Below are positions 33,684 to 42,259 of a stretch of 64,000 nt of DNA, in pieces. The stretch covers positions 1 to 64,000 of the forward strand of contig JAGCCX010000045.1 in NCBI GenBank assembly GCA_017651465.1. Direction: 5' to 3'. The stretch's first letter is position 1. Each line of letters opens with the position of its first letter. Origin of the DNA: Bacteroidales bacterium. Its GTDB lineage: Bacteria; Bacteroidota; Bacteroidia; Bacteroidales; UBA932. Under the pieces are notes generated by a model. It made no database searches. It saw only the letters and a list, made by a program, of their open reading frames with translations, and was not told the DNA's origin. The position numbers were made by a program, and so were the translations under genes.

Positions 33684-35087
33684 TCAGATTTCCTTGCGCC
33701 AGCGGGCAAGAGGAATGCCTAACTGGCTGCGATATTTGGCTATGGTCCTGCGGGCTACGTTGTAGCCGCGGCGGGACATCTCCACTACAAGCTGCTCGTC
33801 GGTCAGGGGCTTTTTCTTGTCTTCCGAATCAACGCATTCCTGCAGCACCTTCTTGAGCTCTCGCGTCGAAACTTCCTCGCCCTCGCTGTTTTCCATTCCC
33901 TCGGAGAAGAAATATTTCAGGGGGAAAATGCCGAAATGAGTTTCGATGAACTTGCTGTTGACAACGCGGCTGATGGTGGATATGTCAAAGCCGGTCTTCT
34001 CGGCTATGTCTTTGAGCACCATAGGCTTGAGGTTGCTCTCATCGCCGTCCAGAAAATAGTCGTGCTGGTAGTCGAGTATGGCGCGCATAGTCTTGCTGAG
34101 GGTGTTCTGCCTCTGTTTGAGCGCCTCCACGAACCACTTGGCCGAGTCGAGTTTCTGCTTGACAAACGCCGCGGCCTCTTTCTGGGACTTCTCGGAGGAG
34201 CCTTTGGCGTCGATGAGCAGGTCGGCGTATTTCTTGTTGACCCTGATTTCCGGCACGTTGAAGCGTGGCATAGTGAAATCCAGCACGCCGTCGTGCTCGT
34301 CCAGTATGAAGTCGGGCACTATCTGCTGCGACTGGTCGTCGTAGGTGTCGTCGATCTGCCCGCCGGGCGAGGGATTGAGCTTGACTATCTTTGCGAACGC
34401 AGCCTTGAGCTGGTCTTCGGTTATGCCCAGGCGGGTGCAAATTTTCTGGAAATGCTTGTTGGAGAAGTCCTGGAAGCACTCGTCGATTATACGTATGGCG
34501 TTCTTGACTTCTTCGGTGGGGCGGAGCGAGCGCAGTTGCAGGAGCAGGCACTCCTGCAGGTTCCTGGCGCCTACGCCCACGGGTTCGAACTCCTGCACTA
34601 CGTGGAGCATCTGCTCTACTTCTTCCGGGGAGGCATCGATGTTGGCCCTGAAAGCCAGGTCGTCGACGAGGGTGTCGATATCGCGGCGCAGGTAACCGTC
34701 GTCATCGAGGCTGCCGATGATGAAGGAGCCAATTTCCTGCTGGCGGGGGGTGAGGTTGCGGAAGCCAAGCTGCCGCTGGAGGCTCTGGGTGAAGCCTTCC
34801 TTGACGGAGAAGGTATTGTATTCGGGCCTTGGATCCTTGCCCCAGTTGTTGACTTTCAGGCGGTACGCAGGAATGTCACCGTCTTCTTTAATGGCGTCGA
34901 TCGAGACGTCTTTGCTTTCCGACGGGCTGTCGGGGTCGGGCTCGTCGTCGAGCACAGGGTTGCTTTCCAGTTCGGCGCGCACCTTCTGTTCCAGTTCCTG
35001 GATGGGCATCTGGATGAGCTTGATGGTCTGGATCTGGAGAGGGGAGAGCCGCTGTTGCTGCTTGAGTTCGAGTCCTGTCTTTAACAT
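33684..35087 (-). CDS. rpoN: RNA polymerase sigma-54 factor
   Basis: Alternative sigma factor that needs AAA+ activators. The 467 residues show region I (LELKQQQRLSPLQIQTIKLIQMP), an acidic stretch, the core-binding part, the helix-turn-helix (ISRVVNSKFIETHFGIFPLKYFFSEG) and the RpoN box VARRTIAKYR near the end. The ATG overlaps the stop of the SPOR gene (TGATG). Sigma-54 activators are not in this window. Confidence 0.96.
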   Translation of the reverse strand: MLKTGLELKQQQRLSPLQIQTIKLIQMPIQELEQKVRAELESNPVLDDEPDPDSPSESKDVSIDAIKEDGDIPAYRLKVNNWGKDPRPEYNTFSVKEGFTQSLQRQLGFRNLTPRQQEIGSFIIGSLDDDGYLRRDIDTLVDDLAFRANIDASPEEVEQMLHVVQEFEPVGVGARNLQECLLLQLRSLRPTEEVKNAIRIIDECFQDFSNKHFQKICTRLGITEDQLKAAFAKIVKLNPSPGGQIDDTYDDQSQQIVPDFILDEHDGVLDFTMPRFNVPEIRVNKKYADLLIDAKGSSEKSQKEAAAFVKQKLDSAKWFVEALKQRQNTLSKTMRAILDYQHDYFLDGDESNLKPMVLKDIAEKTGFDISTISRVVNSKFIETHFGIFPLKYFFSEGMENSEGEEVSTRELKKVLQECVDSEDKKKPLTDEQLVVEMSRRGYNVARRTIAKYRSQLGIPLARWRKEI

Positions 35088-35524
35088 CAGTTCCTGACTA
35101 TGAAAGCGGTTGGAAATTCTTGCTGGATGCTTTTCAGGGCATTTGCAGCGTCGGCCTTGGTGGCGTAATTGCCCACCGTGACCTTAAAGAAGGGGTTGGT
35201 GAACGAACGGGTCACCGATACTCCGGGATGGAGTGAACGGAAACGAGCGGCTGCAGCTTCGGAGGCTGCGCGGGCGTTCTGGCCGCTGTCGAAGAAGATG
35301 CGGATGCGGAAAGTCTGCTCACCCTGGCCGGAAGCGGCCTTGCGGGCGTTGCGGTCGATGTGAGCGGCCATTGCCGACCTCACTTCGGGACTCTGGTTGA
35401 CAGTAACCTTGCCGGACATCATATCGAAGATGTCCGCGGTGGCTGTGCTGTCCTTGGCCACCTGCGCCGAGAGGCCCAGGCTCAGGAGGAGGAAGGAGAG
35501 CGTTAACAACAGTATCTTTTTCAT
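35087..35524 (-). CDS. SPOR-domain exported protein
   Basis: A 145-residue protein with a signal peptide ending LGLSAQ, a linker of about 45 residues and a C-terminal SPOR domain (about 70-145, RIRIFFDSGQNARAA to PTAFIVRN). SPOR domains bind peptidoglycan stripped of stem peptides at the division site. No catalytic domain is attached. Located between the LEA-like lipoprotein gene (four-base overlap) and rpoN. Confidence 0.85.
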   Translation of the reverse strand: MKKILLLTLSFLLLSLGLSAQVAKDSTATADIFDMMSGKVTVNQSPEVRSAMAAHIDRNARKAASGQGEQTFRIRIFFDSGQNARAASEAAAARFRSLHPGVSVTRSFTNPFFKVTVGNYATKADAANALKSIQQEFPTAFIVRN

Positions 35525-35994
35525 ATTCGGCCTATCAAATCCTTAACTTTAATGTCTTTATATTCAAAATCCTTGCCCAGGCCGCCCTTGAGGGAGCCGC
35601 GGTAGGACAGGTCAATGGTTATCGGCTCCAGGTCGGGGTTCTGGAACAGTGTGAGCAGGGAGAAGGGGTTGAAAGCCTTGTCCAGTACACCGTGGAGGAT
35701 CAGGGTGTAAACCTGCTCGCTGCGGGCCTCTACCTTCACGTCGTCGGCGGTAAGATAAAGGCAGGGCGCACCGTCCATCTTGACCGTGGCGCTGATGGCG
35801 GAGAGCGAAAACTGCACGGACGGATTGTCCACTCCAAGGTCGATGGTGGCGTCGAAGGCCGAAAGACCGCGGGGCGAGACGGAGGTTACCTCGTATGAGG
35901 TAATCTTTATGTCCTTGAGCGACTTGCCGCACGAGCAGAGGCACAGGGCCGCCGCCAGAAGCAAGGCTGCTATTTTTGCAATTTTCTTAATCAT
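35521..35994 (-). CDS. LEA type 2 family lipoprotein
   Basis: About 157 residues from ATG 35994 (a GTG one codon earlier also fits the frame). The signal ends LCLCSCGKS, so a Cys near 22 should be lipidated. The body (ITSYEVTSVSPRGLSAFDATIDLGVDNPSVQFSLS) has the LEA14/WHy-like beta-sandwich pattern with a conserved NPS-type motif. The function of bacterial members is unclear. A -7 box ends four bases before the ATG, so it starts the LEA-SPOR-rpoN unit. Confidence 0.75.
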   Translation of the reverse strand: MIKKIAKIAALLLAAALCLCSCGKSLKDIKITSYEVTSVSPRGLSAFDATIDLGVDNPSVQFSLSAISATVKMDGAPCLYLTADDVKVEARSEQVYTLILHGVLDKAFNPFSLLTLFQNPDLEPITIDLSYRGSLKGGLGKDFEYKDIKVKDLIGRI

Positions 35995-35998
35995 CACA

Positions 35999-36006
35999 CA
36001 AATATA
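35999..36006 (-). promoter_or_regulatory. -7 box of the LEA-SPOR-rpoN unit
   Basis: TATATTTG on the minus strand, an exact TAnnTTTG match, in the 23-base gap between the transporter gene and the lipoprotein gene. Four bases separate it from ATG 35994, so the mRNA is expected to lack a leader. Confidence 0.5.
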
Positions 36007-36017
36007 AGCAAATAATC

Positions 36018-37433
36018 TTACTTTCCTGCTTTACGCATCACATAGTCGGCGCGGACCTTGTCCAGCAGTTTATCCGCTTTGGCATACCCGTCGGCGGGTT
36101 TGTTCCACAGCAGGGCGAGCAGTACGGCGCCGATGACACCCATAATGATGGCCGCGAGGTAAACCCCGTTCCATCCCATATTGGGATTGTCGGCTATGGC
36201 TCCGAACACGGCTCCGGAAACTATGGGGCTGAGGTAGCACACTATACCCACGATGCCGTTGGCAGTGGCCGCCGCTCTCTTGGTGGCCTGGTTGGAAGCC
36301 GCTATGCCGAGCAGGGCCTGGGGGCCGTAGATGAAGAATGCCGACAGCACCAGCATAGCTATGAACAGCCAGGGGATATCTTTTACCTGCCAGAACACGA
36401 AGAGGCAGATCACCGCCATTATGGTGCAGATGGCGCTGGTGCACTGGGCCTTGCTCTTGAAGAACTTGTCCGTGGCCCATCCGGCTACCAGCATACCCAC
36501 TATTCCTCCCACAATCTCACACGCACCCACGATCGAAGCGGCAAGGGTAATGTCGAGCCCCTTGTCCTGAACGAGTATGGTGGATCCCCAGTCGAGTATG
36601 GTGAAACGGATTACATAGACAAAGAAGTCGGCGATGGCGATGATCCATATTATGGGGTTGCCGAAGGCCATTTTCTTGACGAACGCCTTGTAAGCGAGGC
36701 GGGTGAATTCGGGGTCTTCCTGCTCGGCGGGAGCCTCTTCCTGCTTATGGGCGTCCAAATCTTCGGGGTTGGGCAGGCCTACCGAAGCGGGGGTGTCCTT
36801 GAGTCCGAAGAAGATAAGGGCTGCGCCGAAGATGGCCAGGATGGCAGGAGCCCAGAAGCACCACTGCCAGGCTGAATTGCCGAAGCGCCCCAGAATGGCT
36901 CCGATCATAAGTGCCAGCAGGCCGGCGCCGATAGAGTGGGAAGCGTTCCAGATCGACTGCTTGGTGGCCAGTTCGGAGGGCTTGATCCAGTGGGCCATAA
37001 GGCTGGAGCAGGGAGGATAGCCCATACCCTGCAGATAGCCGTTTATGAGCCACAACGACCCCAGTATGTACACGAAACCTATGGTGGCTTTGCCGGCGGG
37101 GTCTAGCACGTTGAAGAAACTGTTGACCGCGGGGATGAAACCTATGGCAATGTTTACGAGGGCCGAAAGAAGCAGACCCGTAGCCATCATACGCTTACGG
37201 CTGAAGCGGTCGGCCAGCATTCCGTTGACAAAGCGCGAAACCCCGTAAATCACTCCGTTGAGGGTCAGGAATATACCGAGCTGCGTCTTGCTGAGCCCGA
37301 GCTCCGCCTCCAGTGCCGGCATAGCAATGCTGAAATTCTTTCTGACAAAGTAGAACAGCGCGTAGCCTATGATGAGTATGATAAGGGTGCGCCACTGCCA
37401 GTAATTGTATTTTTTAACCGTCGCTTTGTCCAT
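36018..37433 (-). CDS. MFS organophosphate:phosphate antiporter family protein (GlpT/UhpT-like)
   Basis: A 471-residue carrier with 12 predicted membrane segments. The start YNYWQWRTLIILIIGYALFYFVRKNFSIAMPAL and the GVSRFVNGMLADRFSRKRMM loop are typical of the OPA family, which exchanges glycerol 3-phosphate or hexose phosphates for phosphate. YLQGMGYPPCSSLMAHW is the conserved segment 4-5 area. The exact substrate is not clear. It lies eight bases after the NigD-like gene. Confidence 0.85.
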   Translation of the reverse strand: MDKATVKKYNYWQWRTLIILIIGYALFYFVRKNFSIAMPALEAELGLSKTQLGIFLTLNGVIYGVSRFVNGMLADRFSRKRMMATGLLLSALVNIAIGFIPAVNSFFNVLDPAGKATIGFVYILGSLWLINGYLQGMGYPPCSSLMAHWIKPSELATKQSIWNASHSIGAGLLALMIGAILGRFGNSAWQWCFWAPAILAIFGAALIFFGLKDTPASVGLPNPEDLDAHKQEEAPAEQEDPEFTRLAYKAFVKKMAFGNPIIWIIAIADFFVYVIRFTILDWGSTILVQDKGLDITLAASIVGACEIVGGIVGMLVAGWATDKFFKSKAQCTSAICTIMAVICLFVFWQVKDIPWLFIAMLVLSAFFIYGPQALLGIAASNQATKRAAATANGIVGIVCYLSPIVSGAVFGAIADNPNMGWNGVYLAAIIMGVIGAVLLALLWNKPADGYAKADKLLDKVRADYVMRKAGK

Positions 37434-37441
37434 AGGTCTAA

Positions 37442-38107
37442 CTATTTAAAGGAATGGGTTATGACATTCACTTCTCCTTTCCACCGCCACTCCAGGGTGA
37501 GAACCGTCTTGTCTTTGTTCTCGGGCAGGTATTGCTCGATGGGGAAGGAGGAATAGAAAGTATAGACGTTGCCGGAGAAGTCTTCGGCGTATTCGTCCAC
37601 GATATCTTCTCCCGCATTGTGCATAAGGGCGAATTTGAGAGTGTCGCTGCTGGAGGGATACTCTTTGATGAGCAGGTCCACGGTGTGCTTCTTCTCGGGG
37701 TCGGCGAACAGGAAGGTGTTGACCATATTGATGCAGCCTCCCGAGAGCCAGGCGTCGTTCACCTGCAGGGGAGAGGTGCCCAGGGAGTCGATCAGGTGCT
37801 GGTCGTTTCCCACCAAGGGCTCCTTGTAGAGCGGCACTTCGTAGTTGATGAGGCGGGCGGAATAGGTGTTCTCGCCGTCTATCTTTTCGAGGACGTCGAT
37901 AAGGACCATAAGGCGCTTGACCTCTCCCCATCCCTTTTCGTTCTGGAGATTGGTGAAATAGTATAAGCGTCCGTCGTCGCCTTTGAGTGATCCGTCTTCC
38001 TGCAGATATCCCATAAGGGCGCTCCTGAACAGGTAGGGTTCGCTGTCCGGCGCGCAGGAGCAGAGGGCGGCTGCAACCACCGCCAAAAGTATAAACTTGA
38101 TTCTCAT
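37442..38107 (-). CDS. NigD-like lipoprotein
   Basis: A 221-residue predicted lipoprotein (signal ending AALCSCAPDSEP). After an N-terminal beta region (LMGYLQEDGSLKGDDGRLYYFTN) comes a larger beta domain with INMVNTFLFADPEKKHTVDL and a C-terminal LEWRWKGEVNVITHSFK. The pattern matches the NigD-like family of Bacteroidota lipoproteins, named from a bacteriocin cluster but with no settled function. It overlaps the Fur-like gene by four bases. Confidence 0.8.
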   Translation of the reverse strand: MRIKFILLAVVAAALCSCAPDSEPYLFRSALMGYLQEDGSLKGDDGRLYYFTNLQNEKGWGEVKRLMVLIDVLEKIDGENTYSARLINYEVPLYKEPLVGNDQHLIDSLGTSPLQVNDAWLSGGCINMVNTFLFADPEKKHTVDLLIKEYPSSSDTLKFALMHNAGEDIVDEYAEDFSGNVYTFYSSFPIEQYLPENKDKTVLTLEWRWKGEVNVITHSFK

Positions 38108-38553
38108 AACAATTTCTTTCTTGTAGGATGACAGATGATTTGTATTTCTATGTTGTCCATTTTATAGCCGCGGAAGCGCTTGCGCCTCAGTCCCGCCTCC
38201 ACGAGCGGAATGAGGTCGAGGTCTCCCACGTCAAGGAATTCGTTGTTGCGGCTGTCGAAGAGGTGTACGTGCCGGCTCGGATCTACGTCGAAATACATCT
38301 TGTTGTTGGGGCTGTACCGGCGGGAGTAGATTCCGTTGTCGGCCAGCTCCGAAAGTATATTGTAGATGCTGACGGTACTTATTTTACATTCTTCTCCAAT
38401 ACGCTCCTGCACCATATCGGCACTGGCGTGAATCAGCTCGCACATTGCCCTGTGCACGGCCAGACGCTGCGGCGTAAGCTTGAGAGAGCGGCTCTTGAGC
38501 TGCCGGCGGAACGCTTCTTCGTCCCTGATCTTCTTTCGGGTAATGCGCGGCAT
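38104..38553 (-). CDS. Fur-family transcriptional regulator without the structural Cys motifs
   Basis: A 149-residue protein with the Fur winged-helix domain (LKLTPQRLAVHRAMCELIHASADMVQERI and STVSIYNILSELADNGI) and a short dimerisation part. In place of the usual HHDHxxC metal-site stretch it has SRHVHLFDSRNNEF, with no Cys pair. His and Asp residues could still bind a regulatory metal, as in PerR- or Irr-like members. Its neighbours, nigD-like and recN, do not reveal its targets. Confidence 0.85.
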   Translation of the reverse strand: MPRITRKKIRDEEAFRRQLKSRSLKLTPQRLAVHRAMCELIHASADMVQERIGEECKISTVSIYNILSELADNGIYSRRYSPNNKMYFDVDPSRHVHLFDSRNNEFLDVGDLDLIPLVEAGLRRKRFRGYKMDNIEIQIICHPTRKKLL

Positions 38554-38561
38554 AGTGTTCG

Positions 38562-40178
38562 TCAGCTTTCTTGCATCAGTGACCTAGCGTTGGCTATGGC
38601 TTCTGCGGTTATGCTTTCGCCGCTCAGCAGGCGGGCGATTTCCATCACCCTGTCTTCTCCCTCAAGGAGATTGATTCCGGTGGTGCTCCGGCCGCTGGAC
38701 GGGTTGAACTGCTTGCTTACCAGATAATGGGCGCTGCCCTTTGCCGCCACCTGCGGGAGGTGGGTGATGGAGAACACCTGCATAGTCAGGCCCATCTCGC
38801 AAATCATCTTGCCCATCTTGTCGGCCACGCTGCCGGAAACCCCGCTGTCGATCTCGTCGAAGATAAGGGTGGGCATACCTTTGAACTTGGCCATCAGGGC
38901 CTTCAGGCTCAGCATAATGCGTGAAATTTCACCTCCGGAGGCGCACTTGGCCACATCGGCTTCCTTGCTTCCGTCCGCTGAGAACAGAAAACTCACCGAG
39001 TCGGTGCCGCAGGCGCTCGCCGGTGCGGGAAGTACTTGAATGCTGAACGAAGCCCTCTCCAGTTCAAGGAAGTGAAGATGCTCCTGAACTTCGTGGGCAA
39101 AGCGCGGCGCGGCCTCCTTGCGCGATTCACTCAAGACCCGGCAAACCGCCTCCCATTCTTTTTCAAGGCTGTCGATCCTGGCCTCGAGAGCGCTGCAGTT
39201 CTCTTCCAGCTCTTCGGTCCCGTTGAGTTCGGAGTTATAGCGGTCACGCACTTCCATCAGGCCCTCGATGTCGTTGCAGCTGTGCTTGTGCATCAGGCGG
39301 TAGAGCAAAGAAAGCCTTTGTTCGACCGCCTCCAGCCTCTCTCCCGAGCAGTCGATGAGTCCGGCGCTGCGTTCGACCTCGTCGAAAATGTCTTCCAGTT
39401 CGATGCGTGCCGATTCGATGCGCTCGCCCAGCTCGAGCATTCCGCTCATATACTTCGAGGCGTGCTCAAGGCTGCGGCGGGCGTCTTTCAGCGCCTCCGA
39501 TACACCGGTCTGCGAGGGGGGATTGAAGCATCCGAGGGCGAAATAAAGCCTCTCGTGTATCTCCTCGGCATTTGCCAGGGAGCGCTGCTCTTCTTCGAGC
39601 TCGGCAAGTTCCCCCTCCTTGAGGGCGGCGGCTTGCAGCTCCTTGTACTGGGCCTCGTTGTAATCCCTTTCCGCCTTGCTGCGGCGCAGCTGAGCGCGAA
39701 CTTTTTCCAACTCGCTCCTGGCGGCTCCCAACTCTCTCCAGAGCCTGGAGCATTCCGCCCTTTGAGAATCCAGAAGGGCGTAGTGGTCGAGGAGCGAAAG
39801 CTGGAATGCCTTGTCGGTCAGAAGCAGGCTTCGGTGCTGGGAATGAATGTCGAAAAGGCTCTCGCTGAGCGCGGCGAGTTCGCCGGCCTGGGCGGGGCAG
39901 TCGTCGATGAAACTGCGCGAACGGCCGGTGGAATACAGCACGCGGCGTATGATCCGAAGCCCTTCGGGGGTGTCGAATTCTCCCTCCACAACGCAGCTCT
40001 CGGCCCCCTCGCTGATGAGCGAAGGATCGGCTTTGCCGCCGGAAAGGAGCCCCAGGGCACCTAGCAGCAGCGATTTTCCGGCACCGGTCTGGCCAGTAAT
40101 AATCACAAGGCCCTCCGGAAACTGAATATCCAGAGAGTCTATGAGGATGTAATTACGTATGTGAAGGCTGCGCAGCAT
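38562..40178 (-). CDS. recN: DNA repair protein RecN
   Basis: SMC-like ATPase of double-strand break repair. The 538 residues have Walker A GQTGAGKS (29-36), two long coiled-coil arms (about 150-350), the ABC signature CASGGEISRIMLSLKAL and Walker B TLIFDEIDSGVSG. The start MLRSLHIRNYILIDSLDIQF is standard. It lies 11 bases after rpoZ and eight before the Fur-like gene. Confidence 0.96.
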   Translation of the reverse strand: MLRSLHIRNYILIDSLDIQFPEGLVIITGQTGAGKSLLLGALGLLSGGKADPSLISEGAESCVVEGEFDTPEGLRIIRRVLYSTGRSRSFIDDCPAQAGELAALSESLFDIHSQHRSLLLTDKAFQLSLLDHYALLDSQRAECSRLWRELGAARSELEKVRAQLRRSKAERDYNEAQYKELQAAALKEGELAELEEEQRSLANAEEIHERLYFALGCFNPPSQTGVSEALKDARRSLEHASKYMSGMLELGERIESARIELEDIFDEVERSAGLIDCSGERLEAVEQRLSLLYRLMHKHSCNDIEGLMEVRDRYNSELNGTEELEENCSALEARIDSLEKEWEAVCRVLSESRKEAAPRFAHEVQEHLHFLELERASFSIQVLPAPASACGTDSVSFLFSADGSKEADVAKCASGGEISRIMLSLKALMAKFKGMPTLIFDEIDSGVSGSVADKMGKMICEMGLTMQVFSITHLPQVAAKGSAHYLVSKQFNPSSGRSTTGINLLEGEDRVMEIARLLSGESITAEAIANARSLMQES

Positions 40179-40189
40179 CGCAACGCAGC

Positions 40190-40513
40190 TTATTCCGCCT
40201 TGGCGTCGGATTTTGCAAAGCGGAACGACAGTTCGCCGTCCTCGAATTCGGAAATGGCTACCAGGCCGGGCTTGGGCTGGCGCTCAAAATATTTGGAGAT
40301 CTCAATCTGCTCTTTGTTCTCGAAGGTCTCCTCCATAGTGTCACGCTCGTTGCGGAATTCCTCCAGACGCTTGTTGAGCTCTTTTTTCTCGGCAAGTGCA
40401 ATCTGGTTCGCCCTCTGGGCAAGGATTACTGCAGTCTCATAAATATTGCCCGTAGGGGCGGCGAGGTCTTTGATGTCCCTCGTGATAGTGTTGTTGGGTA
40501 CTTTGTTTTCCAT
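40190..40513 (-). CDS. rpoZ: RNA polymerase omega subunit (Rpb6-like)
   Basis: A 107-residue protein. GNIYETAVILAQRANQIALAEKKELNKRLEEF is the Bacteroidota version of the conserved omega helix that latches onto the beta' subunit; it is closer to Rpb6 than to E. coli omega. A charged middle part and a hydrophobic end follow. The gene sits between bamD and recN, a known order in Bacteroidota. Confidence 0.85.
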   Translation of the reverse strand: MENKVPNNTITRDIKDLAAPTGNIYETAVILAQRANQIALAEKKELNKRLEEFRNERDTMEETFENKEQIEISKYFERQPKPGLVAISEFEDGELSFRFAKSDAKAE

Positions 40514-40546
40514 ACTTCTATTACGAAACCCTCAGGTGAGGTAGTT

Positions 40547-41341
40547 TCAATATTTTTCTTTCGCCTTTGTGTACAGTTTTTCGAGTTCCTTGCGCCTGTC
40601 GGTATCGGGGTACTCGCCCACGTAATTGAAATAGTCGTCGTAGAATACCAGGAAGCGCTCCTTTTGCTTGGCGGGCACGCTCAGGCTTGCGTATTTGTAG
40701 GAAGCCATAGCGGTGTAGTACAGGATGTCCTCGCGGTAACGGTTGTCCGCATCGTCCTTGAGAACGTTGCGCAGGGCCACCCTGGCCGCCAGGTAATCTT
40801 CCATCTTATAATAAAGGTAGGCGTTCTCATAGGCCTTGCGGTCGAGCCTCTCGTTGAGATTGTCGAGCATCTGGTAGCACACGTTGCGGTACTCGGAACT
40901 GGGATTGTTCATCAGGTACTCGCTGATGGCGGTGATGGTCTTGTAGGTGGGCGTCTGGTCCAGTTCGTAGCGGTAGGTGCCCCTGTAGAGGCAGTCGAGG
41001 TGCAGGAAGGCTGCCGACTCGGCGAAGGGACTCCTGGGGAAGTTGGTGATGAAACGCTCGAAGTTGGTCTCGGCGGTAAAGTAGTCCTTGGCCCTGTAGT
41101 TGCTCAGGCCCCAGTAGTACTGGACCGTGTCGTCCCTGCTGGTACCGTTGGTGATGATGGAGAGCGACTCGAACAGCTGGCTGGCCTTGGTAAACTTTCC
41201 CTGGTTGAAATAATCGAAGGCGGCGGCGTACTTGGCCTCGGTGTCATTGCCCTCGAGCAGGATTTCGTATTGACTCTTGCAGGAAGAAAGGCACAGGGCG
41301 AGTGCGAGCGCTGCTATGGATAGACGGCGTAGTGATTTCAT
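40547..41341 (-). CDS. bamD: Outer membrane protein assembly factor BamD
   Basis: A 264-residue lipoprotein of the BAM complex. The signal ends LALCLSSCKSQ (C21). The mature part is a set of TPR-like helices: DTEAKYAAAFDYFNQGKFTKASQLFE, YYWGLSNYRAKDYFTAETNFERFITNFPRSPFAESAAF and so on. bamA is also in this window at 47526, in a different unit. The start overlaps the trxB stop by four bases. Confidence 0.93.
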   Translation of the reverse strand: MKSLRRLSIAALALALCLSSCKSQYEILLEGNDTEAKYAAAFDYFNQGKFTKASQLFESLSIITNGTSRDDTVQYYWGLSNYRAKDYFTAETNFERFITNFPRSPFAESAAFLHLDCLYRGTYRYELDQTPTYKTITAISEYLMNNPSSEYRNVCYQMLDNLNERLDRKAYENAYLYYKMEDYLAARVALRNVLKDDADNRYREDILYYTAMASYKYASLSVPAKQKERFLVFYDDYFNYVGEYPDTDRRKELEKLYTKAKEKY

Positions 41342-42258
41342 CGTTTCAAGAATTTTTCGGCGTCCAGGGCGGCGCGGCAGCCCGATGCTGCGGCGGTTAT
41401 GGCCTGGCGGTAATGGGGATCCTGAACGTCTCCGGCGGCGAAAACGCCCTCGACGTTGGTGTGGCTGCTGCGACCGTCAGTGATGATGTATCCGGCTTCG
41501 TCGGTCTTGACCCAGGGGGCGAAGAGTTCCGACTGCGGATGATGCCCGATGGCAAGGAAGAAGCCGTCCACAGCGATGTCGAACACTTCTCCGTCCTTGC
41601 GCTCAAGGCGGGCTCCCGTCACTCCGGAAGAATCGCCGAGCACCTCGCGGGTGTTGCAGTTCCAGAGTATCTCGATATTGGGGGTGGACGCCACCCTCTC
41701 CTGCATCGCGGCCGAAGCGCGCAGGACGTCGCGGCGCACTATCATATACACTTTGCGGCAGATGCCGGCAAGGTAGGTAGCCTCCTCGCAGGCGGTGTCG
41801 CCTCCACCCACTACGGCCACGTCTTTACGGCGGTAGAAGAATCCGTCGCAGGTGGCGCAGGCCGATACTCCAAGGCCCCTGAACTTCTGTTCGGAGGGGA
41901 GCCCGAGGTACTTGGCCGTGGCTCCGGTGGCTATGATGAGCGACTCGGCCTCGATCTGGGTGCTGCCGTCGATGGTAAGCTTGAACGGCCGCTCCGACAG
42001 GTCAACTGCGCTTACAGCACCGCTGCGCACATCGGCTCCAAGCCGCACCGCCTGGCTGCGGATGTCGGCCATAAGGGCGTTGGCGTCAACTCCGGACGGA
42101 AATCCGGGGAAATTCTCAACTACAGTGGTGGTGGTAAGCTGTCCTCCGGGCTCGAGGCCTTCGTAAAGAACCGGGTTCAGGGCGGCACGGGCGGCGTAGA
42201 TTGCTGCAGTATAACCAGCGGGGCCGCCTCCTATGATGAGGCATTTAACTTTTTCCAT
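41338..42258 (-). CDS. trxB: Thioredoxin reductase
   Basis: FAD- and NADPH-dependent enzyme that keeps thioredoxin reduced. The 306 residues show the FAD-binding IIGGGPAGYTAAIYAARA, the redox-active CATC (134-137), the NADPH-binding VVGGGDTACEEA and the C-terminal FAD contact GVFAAGDVQD. The size matches the low-molecular-weight bacterial form. It lies one base after the binding-protein-like gene and overlaps bamD. Confidence 0.96.
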   Translation of the reverse strand: MEKVKCLIIGGGPAGYTAAIYAARAALNPVLYEGLEPGGQLTTTTVVENFPGFPSGVDANALMADIRSQAVRLGADVRSGAVSAVDLSERPFKLTIDGSTQIEAESLIIATGATAKYLGLPSEQKFRGLGVSACATCDGFFYRRKDVAVVGGGDTACEEATYLAGICRKVYMIVRRDVLRASAAMQERVASTPNIEILWNCNTREVLGDSSGVTGARLERKDGEVFDIAVDGFFLAIGHHPQSELFAPWVKTDEAGYIITDGRSSHTNVEGVFAAGDVQDPHYRQAITAAASGCRAALDAEKFLKR

Positions 42259-42259
42259 T

